From Favolaschia claudopus (lineage: Eukaryota; Basidiomycota; Agaricomycetes; Agaricales; Mycenaceae), in assembly GCA_037176885.1 (NCBI GenBank), contig JAWWNJ010000068.1, positions 434,001-498,000 of the forward strand: a DNA stretch of 64,000 bases. The letters run 5' to 3'. The translations under genes were made by a program, and so were the position numbers. Positions within the stretch are counted from its first letter, which is position 1. Each line of letters begins with the position of its first letter. Shown one piece after another: positions 55,080 to 64,000 of the stretch. The notes under the pieces are model-generated. The model was not told the origin of the DNA and did not search any database. It worked only from the letters and a program-made list of their open reading frames with translations.

Positions 55080-56666
55080 TTACACCATCTTCGCTGCTTC
55101 CTGAGCAGACGCGTCATCCCTTTGCAAATCGCTTGCTCCACTTGTTGTCTGCTCCAAATTAATCTGAACTTCGTTGCGGTCCCCAGGGCTTGTAATGTAG
55201 CTTTGCCCCAAAGTGCTGGTATTAGCCCGAACAACAATACTGCTCACATTAGTTGCCGTGATGGAGTTCTCCCCGTATGATGTTCCGCGACTAACCCGGA
55301 TGATAATGTATGAGAACTAAGTACATAGTGCTTATTATCAGGGAAAATTGTTGGATCGGTTGATCTGCACTTACGACAACGCCCTACAGAAGTTGGGAGA
55401 GGAAATATATATCAAGGAAGCAGCGTATGATGTGGCGAACAACGCACAATCGTAGGGGAACCCTATTTCTCTGTCAGTGCAAATCATCGCAGGTGGGACA
55501 TGGCAACTCACACAATTGATCAGAATAAAAGACACAAACGACTGTTCCGCAATCATTGTTGCAATGAGTAGCAGAGTGTAGATCGCCGCTTTAGGCGAGA
55601 AGTTGAAATCATGCATGAACCTGGAGCACCAAGTACGTACTACGTACCAGATTCGACAAGGACTGACAACACTCTAAGGTGTTCAGATGGTCGCCGGGTG
55701 TTGGAGGCAACCATCCATGAAACTTGACGCTGGACTTGGATGATTCGGAATGCGATGAGACCTAGCGGAGGTTGGAGTGAAGTCAAAATAATAATTAGGA
55801 ACACCTTACCAGTGCACACAACATTGGTACACACCGACAGCGACATGAAAGCATTCGCAGCAACCTTACTACTTGAAATTGCCGAATTCGGGTTCCCTGC
55901 CTTAATAGTCACAGTAGCAATGGCGAGTGCCCCGGTTCCTGGCATGAATATGAGACCAAGCACATAAAAACGACAGGGGAATTGCGACTCGGACCTAGAT
56001 TTGCGAGAGAGAACAGGACGGGTAAAACAATTACCCTCCAATCATAACCCCATACAATATACGTCCGAAAGACCTGTGAAAATATGATCAATTCAATATT
56101 TGAGTTTTTCACTGAAACATACGATGAAGATGTCAGCCACCGTCGTAACAAGTACCCAGCAGACATTCGTCAAAATTCCGAGCGGCGAGTTTGGTGCTCC
56201 CCAGTTAAGGTCGGCACCATCTAAGTCCCAGTCAGCCAACCCACTGCGTCCGTGGCGGAGGTGCGATTTACGAAAGGCCGCAACGCATCTATATGTGTCG
56301 ATAACACAGCGCTATTCAAGAATTAAGGACAGGTGCTCCGTATACGGCTTGAACCTACTATGGTGATTAGAATGAACATTATCAGGGCTGTAGCCACCAA
56401 ATATATGTGCTTGGCCCCGCGCGCCTTTCTATTTGTGACAAGTCTCATGCACTCGACGAAAACCGAGAGGTAAACACCTGTAGAAAAAAAAGTGAATAGA
56501 ATTCCAGTCATTGAAAACTTGAAAATAGTTGGATGCGTTGAGTTATCCTACCATATATGATATTCTCCAGGAACACCCTGAACGAATCGTTAACTTCAAT
56601 TGTGACTCAAGGCTGTTCCGATAACCACCCGATGTACGATTCTCTGGTCCCTGGAACTATTGGCAT
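55080..56666 (-). CDS. Seven-TM membrane protein of a common agaric family
   Basis: Start at 56666 (MPIVPGTRESYIG), a 53-bp intron, then VFLENIIYG and further membrane segments in separate exons: MTGILFTFFSTGVYLSVFVE, HIYLVATALIMFILIT, LGILTNVCWVLVTTVADIF, QVFRTYIVWGYDWRVIVLPV, ALAIATVTIKA, AIYTLLLIATMIAEQSF and CALFATSYAASLIYISSPNF. The cytosolic C-terminus is Ser/Thr-rich and ends EAAKMV. Such proteins are numerous in mushroom genomes and have no established role. The stop codon lies 10 bp from the stop of the convergent MDR gene, so the mRNAs must overlap. Confidence 0.75.
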
Positions 56667-57595
56667 GTTGGAACTCAGTATCGGGAGCAAAAGCGACAGC
56701 CTAGCGATGGAGCGAAAGACAGCTTATATGCGGCGTGCTGCGGATTGTCTCAGGGACTTCACCTATGTCATATCCTAGCTTACCGGGGTCCGAGAGCTAA
56801 ATCAAATCCTTAGCGCTCATTCATTCATCTAATGTAAGAGGAATTTTAAGAAAGTCACGTACAGGCTCCGTGTCATCGGAAATCACAGCGGGAGGTCATC
56901 ATTGTGGGCGCGGATGGTTTGAAAAGATGGTACAGAGAATGAGATTCGTTCCAAAGGAGGGAAGAGTCTGCTCCGCATATATTATATGTGGTCAGAATGA
57001 ATTCGCTGCGTGCCAAACCATTCTCCCGGAATACAAACGGGACCCAGAATCGACTCAGAACCGGCCCAGAATCGGCTACTCTGATTTCTCCTGATAGAAT
57101 CTGAGGCGAATTCAACAGATGTTCTTCGGCAGCCTCTGCTGGTGCCGCGCTGGGAGCTGGGTCCTGTGGCTCGGGAGCGGCCTTAAACTGGCCTCAGCGT
57201 ATGCGCTATGCCATCAACAATCATTGAGTCCCCAGTGGTATACGCTGCCGGTGCACTTTCGTCTGCTTCATCGGGCGCCAATGGCGCACTGGCGCTGGTC
57301 TTTGAAATTGGGAAAAAGTGCCATTCATCATTGTTTGTTCTCCATCAAAACGCAAATCTTACTTTCTGCTCTGGAGCGGTCCAGTCCACGACAAGCGGGC
57401 ACCCAGAGAGCAAAAACTGCCCACAGGGACGTATGTATAGAATTGCTGCGCGAATGTACAATTGCATTTGGCCCACATGAAGGACTCTACTATAAATTAA
57501 CTGTTAATGTACCGGTTAGGACGAATGAGCAATGCTAGTGGTAGCCTCCTTCAGCATAGAATATTCCACGAGACCGATCGAGCGGTCAATGATCA
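56667..57595. other. Intergenic, or 3' extension of PIF1
   Basis: On the minus strand two protein-like stretches occur, SASAPLAPDEADESAPAAYT (about 57290) and EPQDPAPSAAPAEAAEEHLL (about 57145), both low-complexity Ala/Pro/Glu. They could be alternative last exons of the PIF1 gene spliced after the WSRTLETV end, or a small separate gene. The part 56667-56870 is the 5' side of the 7-TM gene. No other element seen. Confidence 0.35.
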
Positions 57596-59905
57596 GACAC
57601 CGTCTCCAGCGTCCGGCTCCATTGAGCGACTTTGGGGTGTGCTTGGACCTACCAGGGGTCAGACCTATGTACAAGACTAGGCAGGTCATAAACGTACCTT
57701 GTTACGGTCAAAGTTAAGGACCTGGAGCCCGTCGAGCGAAGTCGCACGGGAGAGAGCGACATATGCTTGCCCTACGAGTAAGGTCAGCACTCCATGGCGC
57801 CTGAAAAACGACAGGAAGCACGTACCTTTCTCAAAGATTCTCCCCAGGTCGACTTTAACACGATCGAGCGTCTGACCTTGCGATTTATGGATGCTCATCG
57901 CCCAGGCCAAGATCAAAGGCAGCTGAGGAACGTTGGATGCTGAGCAAATCGGGTCAGCACGATGAGGGGCTTACCTGACTCCTGCTCGCTTGTACCTCTC
58001 CCGTCGGGAGCTCGATCTTGAAGGTATCAGGCTGGATAAGCAGAGTGCGCTTGCCACCGTTCGGCAAGGAAAACTCGACAACGGGGTATCGCACGCCAGA
58101 GGTTGCCGCGGGAGGTTTCTTGGTGGTGCCCGAGATCGAGGCGGAGGTTTCCGTCTGCCCTTCGCTGCCTTCGACATCGCGGTCCGTGCCGTACGTAGCC
58201 GAATCACAGAATCGCACGACACGGCCCATGCTGCCATTCACCAGCGTGTCGTCCAGGTTCTTAATCAACATGACCTGCGAGCGTTCTCAGGATTGCTTTC
58301 GCCAGGACGGAAGAGAGACTTACTTGGGCATCTTGACGAAGGATGAGTTCGGGAACGGCCATGAAGTTGCCAAGGAGTTTTTGCCGTTGGTTGTAGTCTG
58401 TGATAGTACCACCGTCGGAAGCGCTGAAAGACTCAGGGTGGGAGGTGAGATGAGCCATTCGCCCGTGGTTGGATCTGTCGACGTCTTCGCGACGGGGAAA
58501 CCTGCGTTCACTGTCAAGAAGGGAGTAACGAGGCACAAAAGAGAGGCGCACAGTTCTGTGGGTCCCAGTCCATCGTCGTAGTTGATTGGTCGAGACAGAG
58601 AGCGGAACTTCGCGACCGACTTGTCGGAGAGTGTGCCGAAACGCATCTCATTGAGCATGTCAACGAACTCTATGCGGGCATGAGCATGCGTCGGATAGTG
58701 AACGACAGACATACCTTGGTCATGCTGACGAAAGACCTTGGTCAAGTTGAATGTTCTCGAGATCGCTTGCTTCCACAAGGTAGCTTCAAAGGCAAATTTG
58801 GTTTCTGCACCACCTTTGGTGACGGGTGGTAATTGGAAGAAATCACCAGTGACAATTAGCTGGATTTTGGATGAGAGTCTGGGGTACGTATACCGAACGA
58901 TGGGTGTAGCTTACCTGAATTCCTCCGAAGGGCTGTATCTTCTTCCTCAGGATACTACCGATTCGCGAAAGCTTGTCGAAAAGATCACCATCAAGCATAG
59001 ACACTGCTTGAAGTGTTGGCGGAGAGTCGGTGAAAGGAATGGCACGAACCTTCATCGACGATGAGCACCTTCGTTCGCAGCCACCGACTACTCGATTTCT
59101 TGTTTTTACGAATCTTCTGAGCGAGATCCTCAGCGGACTCGATACCCAGGCCAATTCCAGCGAACGAATGAATCGTCACGCCACCAATGTTGCATGCAGC
59201 AATACCTAGCGGACGATCAGAACGAGAACGGAGCGACAAGAGACGACTTGCCCGTAGAGGCGGTAATAGCAACAGCGTCATCGGTCTTGCTGTGCTTTTT
59301 GCGAAGTGCCTTGATGATCTCCCGCAAGAGCACAGACTTTCCAGTCCCTGAAAATTCGCTGCAATCAGAGAAGTAATAGCGAGATGAAGGCGGGTTGGCG
59401 CACCGGCACTGCCAGTGTAAAACAGACTGTGGCCTTCTTCCGCAAGCCTCAATATTTGCGTCTGCTCCTGACTCAAGAACACAGCGGACATCTTCTTTTT
59501 GCTTGGGGGTGGCGCGGTCCAAGTTGATTTGCTGAGCGCGGGGCGCGAGGTGTTAGCGAAAGGAGCCGAGCGCCCTTCATCCCTTTGTAGCACATAGTCG
59601 TCGTTGTCTCCGTAGCCGGGTGGCAATTGTCGCTTCTTTTTCGTGGGTGGCGCCACATGAGAGGCTTCTGGGTCGCTCGGTCGTTTCTGCTGCACGGCGG
59701 GGGTAGATCTGCCCTCGAGTGCGTTCTGAATGTCGCGTAAACGCTTCTCCCTTCCCGTCAATCCTGCGGACGACGACGAGGGCAACGGTGCCGCCTTGGG
59801 AGGAGTCGGAGACCAAGGAATTTCTTGTGAAGACTGAGGCAGATTAGAGGAAGTAATGGACCAGTCGCGTTTGACTGTGCTTAGACCAGATTGAGATTTA
59901 GACAT
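57596..59905 (-). CDS. PIF1: ATP-dependent DNA helicase PIF1
   Basis: 5'-3' helicase acting on mitochondrial DNA, telomeres and G-quadruplexes. Start at 59905 ([16 protein letters not shown]) with a disordered N-terminus. SF1B motifs are complete: [20 protein letters not shown], then Walker [36 protein letters not shown], Walker [77 protein letters not shown] and [20 protein letters not shown]. It ends [19 protein letters not shown]. Many introns and lack of a Rep domain show it is the host gene and not a Helitron. An upstream in-frame ATG at 60037 would add 44 residues. Confidence 0.92.
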
Positions 59906-60339
59906 CGTACACCACGGTTTTAGACGGATGTTGACAAGACATCCGATGACTGATCTATGCCGATACTTTGCGTGATCTCCCCAAATGTTTTGGCGATGAC
60001 CTGTGAACACCGAAACATCGATTCCCAGGCAGTCCATGGTCTGTCTCTCCTGGGGAGATTCTTCGTCGAATGTCGTCCGGATATCCGGTGTCTGTCTCTA
60101 TCAGACCTCAGCTTCCAACCTCCCACAATTCTCATCCAGGATCTCTTATGCACCTCGAAATTTTAGTCACAAAAGCTCTGAATAGGCACTGCGTTGTCAA
60201 TATATTACAATTTTAATGCAAAATATGATACATTGGTGAAGAGCGTAGCGCTATATTATTAATGAGCATTAAGTCATTAAAAAGGCAGTAACATATAGAG
60301 CGGAATGACGGGACAACGAGTGAGAAAGAGGGATTATAC
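59906..60339. other. 5' side of PIF1 and 3' side of the next gene
   Basis: 434 bp. Minus-strand ATG at 60037 is in frame with PIF1 without an intervening stop. From 60170 to 60339 the DNA is AT-rich and probably the 3' UTR of the gene at 60340. No repeat or RNA gene seen. Confidence 0.4.
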
Positions 60340-61611
60340 TTAGGCGACAGAGATGGGGGACACGTGGACCAAAGTGCCCAGGTCCACCGAACCATACAGT
60401 CGACGATCGTCAGCAAGGGTATCAGCAATGCACCTGAGGAAGGGAAAATGAGTGATGGGCAAGGCATTTGGTACAAGATGTTCACGCACAGAGATATACG
60501 ACCGGGGTCATTACCTTTGGCCTCTCTCATTGACTTGAGATCTTTGTCGACACCACCCCAATAGTCCATGGCGACATTAGGCTTCGGATTGGCCGCCAGA
60601 TTTTTCAGCTGAAGTGTATAACTCTCGCGCTTGATGAGAAGCATGTCAGGGATTTGTTATGAGACAAGGTCAAGCTCGGAGCACTCACCAAGAATGCAAA
60701 GCGGCCGCACATCTCCACTGATACGTTGACGTCGGGCTCCTTGTTATAACTTAAATCCAAAACTTGTTGACAGAGGTTAACGATGTGGACGGGCTCTTGA
60801 TCATCGTGGCCGAGTGAGGCAGCAATCTGGTATCGAGTGTCAACAAGGCACGAGAAAGAAAGCACTGCAACTCACGACGTCCTTGATGGCATTGCGTCCA
60901 TGGGTGAGTTTTGCGCGCATCCTACTCTCAATCACCTTGACCTTGGCTTTGTCTTGCGCTATAGTCAGCGTCAAGCCAGAATCGGGGGTTTTTCGAAGAT
61001 ATGCCTGTGCAAAGGTTAGAGCGAAGTTAAATCTCAGTGCTGAGCTCACTTTTAGACGCTCGACTGGCCCATCCTTTCCCTTTGCAACGTATGCACTCGT
61101 CTTCGGGTCTATAAGAAGTAGAAAGCTGTACTTGTCGATGAAGCCCTGTTGGGTGTACATGTCTTAGAATAAAACTTGTGCTTGGGAGGGCACAGACCTC
61201 CAGTGTTGCAGACATATTGTAAGGTGTTTCAGGCGGCTGTATTCCATCGAGTTTTTCATTCATTTGAAGCGACTGGCCGGCAAGCCAAATACTCTGCTGC
61301 GGGGCATCCAGCTGGGGATTGTCAGACTCAAGTGAATTGCAGCACACATTACTCGCCTGGGAATACTCAATGAGCTCCTCCGTGGAACCGGGTTTGAGGC
61401 GACATTTTCGGGCAATATGCTGAGCATATTGAATCAGGTCAAGGTCAGGAGCCTCGCGGCGCTTGCGAGGGTTTGCAAGTGGGAGGCCGTCTCCGGAAGG
61501 CTGGCATGAAGGGCTGGAAAGACCGGGATCTTCGTTGAAGGGATCACTGTTGTCTGAGCCAGTCGACGAATGCTGCCGCACTGGACTGGGATTCTCCCAC
61601 CGCCGACTCAT
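60340..61611 (-). CDS. Agaric family protein of unknown function
   Basis: Start at 61611 (MSRRWENPSPVRQHSST). Exons 61611-61357, 61311-61198, 61145-61050, 61004-60876, 60826-60689 and 60629-60515 join in frame; the first intron is 45 bp with a GC-AG border and is a multiple of three, so it may be retained. Recognisable family text: EAPDLDLIQYAQHIARKCRL, LDAPQQSIWLAGQSLQM, RMRAKLTHGRNAIKDV. The last exon should read CIADTLADDRRLYGSVDL and end VHVSPISVA, but the GT-AG join from 60515 leads into another frame, so either the splice differs or this copy has a one-base error. The family occurs in many mushroom genomes to my recollection; role unknown. Confidence 0.6.
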
Positions 61612-61814
61612 CTATACAAGTACAGTGTTAGCTCAATGCGAGCAGTGACAGGATACAAACCTGGAGAAAAAAAACAAAACAAGTGCGTGGAAATGAAAGT
61701 GAGTGAGATGGAAAAAGCGGAATGAAAGAGACACGTCAGAAAAAAGTCGATCGCGGGCACGTGCCCTTCGGACTTGTCAATTTCGCGTCAGACTCGCCTC
61801 AGAATCAGTGAAAA

Positions 61815-64000
61815 ATGCCTGCTGCACGCCGCCGAACAGAAGGAAAGTGAGAATGTGAATTACTGTCCAATTCCGATGGTAACGAGGTTAAGCAGGTTTT
61901 GAAGATTGTCCCAACGATGAGAAACGTCTCATTTGCAGAATTTGTTCCGATGCTCCGGTCTCAAGAGGAGTTGTTTCTTTCTTGCGGACGTCCAAAGCAA
62001 GTCATTTGAGATCTGAAAAGCACCAAAAAGCTGTGGCGGATGTGGCAGCCGAAGCGTCAATGCTTCAAATTCCCGATTCCTTACGATTCAAACCCGCCAA
62101 GTTGTCGTTCATCGACAGTCTTCATCTTGCAGAATCTTCTCAAGCCCGTGTACCTCGCTCCGTACAAATCGACCCGTTCCAGGATGTTGTTCAATTCGAC
62201 GACGGATTCTTCACTCCCGATGGCTCACCGATGGTCTTTTCTGCTGGAGTTGACCCCGAAAACTCGAGACATACCAATGAAGTTAAAATTTGGGAACAGA
62301 TAAATCGAGTAGCGCTTCTTCAAGACCACTCAATCTTTGGTGAAGTCGGCGACGGCGATCCGGACTCGGTTGACGGTGCTTTCTCTGCTGCGCTGTCAAG
62401 AATGGGTACGTTGATCCTGACTCTCTTCGCTGTCTGTCAACTCTGTTCATGACCCACAGGCATCCAAGATGAATCCGATGAGGAAGATAACAACTTTGAC
62501 TTTGCTGGCGAGTGTGCGGAACGTGAAGAAGCAGACTGGTTCCCACACGGATCACGTACTGTAAGTTCATGCTGCCAGCAGCGCGGGGCGGAATTCCTTC
62601 GTATCTCATGTCCGAGAATCTGGCAGATGTTTATGTTGGACTTGCTCGATAATTTACCCAGGCTTCGCCTCTCCGATGATCACCTCAAAGCAATCATCTG
62701 GGTAATGCGTGAATGCAAAACCCCTGGTGTCCCAACATTCTCCGCCCTCAGGAAAAAACAAGCAGTGATGACTCGGGAAGTTGATGTTGAGACCAGACAT
62801 CACACTTCGTCGCTGGGGAATCACTTTTACATGAATCATCCGTCTAAATTGTTGGCTTTGGTAAGTTTCCTGAATCAGCGAGGAGTCTCAGCTTTAAATA
62901 AATAAATTAGGACTGGGCAAATCCTCTTGTCCGGCCATTCATTCACATCTATCCGGAAGTTTCGGGCCCTGTCGAGGAGTTCTGGCAGGCTGCAAAGTGG
63001 ACGGCGGAGATTGACCTTGATCAATTATCCCCAATGTGGGCGGACTGGGATGATGTTTCGAGACGGCACAAACATTTCTACATCAAAGAATTAGCCCAGG
63101 AAGCCAATGGCAGCTATGTTTTACCTATGCGTTGGGTCACGGTTGCTGGTGTTGTCCATGCGGATGTTCACAATGTCAAATTTGTTCGACGCGAAGCAGA
63201 GGTTTGCCCAAGTTCCCTTTCGAAATGAATGCACTCATTTATGGTGAATTTAGAATGCAATCTTTGATATTGATACCACGACGCATCGCAGAATTCCTGC
63301 GAAGCTCCTGCAATCAAATTATCTAGAACTCGATAAGTCATTTGCTATTAAATTCACCAGTGAGTATTTAACGTCGATTTGAATCTCACACATTCAAGTT
63401 GAGGTGATGCCAGGCTATTCCCCTTCGTATCAGATGCCCAATCCACTGCGACAGAAGGCGCGGGGCCGTCCCATGTTCCGCCTTCGTATCATGCCGTGGA
63501 GCGATGATGTTTCCGGCAATGTCAGCAAGCAATATAACGCACATACAAATATGTATGTCACGAATCTGAACTTACCGCACAAGAAGTTAGCACAAGAGTA
63601 CTTTGTTCGATTCTCGTCAACTTCGCCTCACGCCTCGTCATCGGAACAATTTGTTGCTCTCGGAGACGACTTGTCAGTTTCAAATTATCTCTCGAAAGGA
63701 TTTTATCCAGCTAATTGCCATTTCAGTATTCCGGGTGTCTGGCACGACGCGTATGACTGCCAGCTCGAACAAGAAATCTTGTTTGAGGTCATGCCTCATG
63801 TTCTCCCTGCGGATAACCCACAGCAATCCGAAAATTCATCGCACATCGGAATGGCCGGGAATTTTGGGTGTCGCCATGATCTGGTTGGTGGAACTACGGA
63901 GCAACGTGAAAGAGACGAGGGTTACCATGCTCTCTATAGTGTGCGCTTTCAAGTTATTCTCTTCTTTTTGAATGGGTCTAATCTGATTAATCACAGCCTG
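61815..64000 (+). CDS. C2H2 zinc finger protein of transposon-associated type, 3' end outside window
   Basis: The true first exon is uncertain; an ATG at 61815 (MPAARRRTEGK) could splice to the finger exon. A C2H2 unit is visible at about 61930-62040 (CRICSDAPVS then HLRSEKHQKAV). Further on: LDNLPRLRLSDDHLKAIIWV, SSLGNHFYMNHPSKLLAL, VRPFIHIYPEVSGPVEEFWQ, MRWVTVAGVVHADVHNVKF, MPNPLRQKARGRPMFRLRI, DDVSGNVSKQYNAHTNMYVT, NLPHKKLAQEYFVRFSSTSP. This set of blocks belongs to a large, highly repeated agaric family that I associate with DNA transposons (CACTA/Plavaka- or KDZ-like); the catalytic part would lie beyond the window. Introns are normal and the frame stays open, so the element could be recent or domesticated. 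Confidence 0.55.

Noticed and set aside
53823..56666. Secondary metabolite cluster around the MDR enzyme
   Set aside because: No PKS, NRPS, terpene synthase or P450 gene nearby; neighbours are housekeeping or membrane proteins.
57596..60037. PIF1-type helicase as a sign of a Helitron
   Set aside because: No Rep domain, no Helitron ends, many small introns and a full set of host PIF1 motifs.
1..64000. CRISPR arrays, rRNA and tRNA genes
   Set aside because: No regularly spaced repeats were seen and I found no convincing tRNA or rRNA sequence; a covariance-model search would settle tRNAs.

Overview
The window reads as nuclear DNA of a mushroom-forming basidiomycete (Agaricomycetes). Genes are dense, on both strands, and split by many introns of about 45-65 bp with GT-AG (sometimes GC-AG) ends. 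The families present are typical of agarics: an F-box protein of the agaric type, a GT61 enzyme, a Zn2Cys6 regulator, a GPI-type chitin deacetylase, a 7-TM protein of a common agaric family and a transposon-like C2H2 protein. I cannot name the species. All calls come from reading the sequence; exon joins were checked for GT/AG ends and reading frame wherever exact positions are given.

Layout. 1-4.1 kb: a truncated alcohol acetyltransferase gene with a MITE inserted exactly at its start codon, then a 9-exon vacuolar-type zinc transporter (CDF). 4.4-16.5 kb: a rearranged accessory region holding a small secreted protein (SSP) gene, an F-box/CNH fusion gene, and a palindrome of about 5.6 kb. The palindrome has two nearly identical 2.0-kb arms around a 1.6-kb loop that carries an intact gene of unknown function. 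Fragments of the neighbouring SSP, CNH, GT61 and CCCH genes lie in and around the arms. 16.8-23.1 kb: a five-finger CCCH protein, an intact GT61 glycosyltransferase and an F-box protein. 23.2-35.7 kb: two inverted 1.9-kb duplicated blocks, each with an intact SSP gene, enclose a second F-box/CNH gene, a Zn2Cys6 transcription factor and a chitin deacetylase.

36-47 kb: a sedolisin-like S53 peptidase with altered active-site positions, two tandem GT18-type N-acetylglucosaminyltransferase-like genes, a 2.6-kb stretch with no gene I can identify, and a second copy of the palindrome-loop gene family. 47.8-60 kb: mostly housekeeping genes. These are a WD40 protein, CCZ1 (Mon1-Ccz1 Rab7 exchange factor) divergent from it, an MDR oxidoreductase convergent with a 7-TM protein, and PIF1 helicase. 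60.3-64 kb: a divergent pair, a protein family I recall as widespread in agarics and a C2H2 protein of a transposon-associated type that runs off the window.

The least described material is the SSP family (three intact and two broken copies sharing a promoter), the F-box/CNH fusion (two intact copies and one fragment), and the palindrome with its loop gene. The region looks like a recent local duplication hot spot, not one co-regulated pathway.
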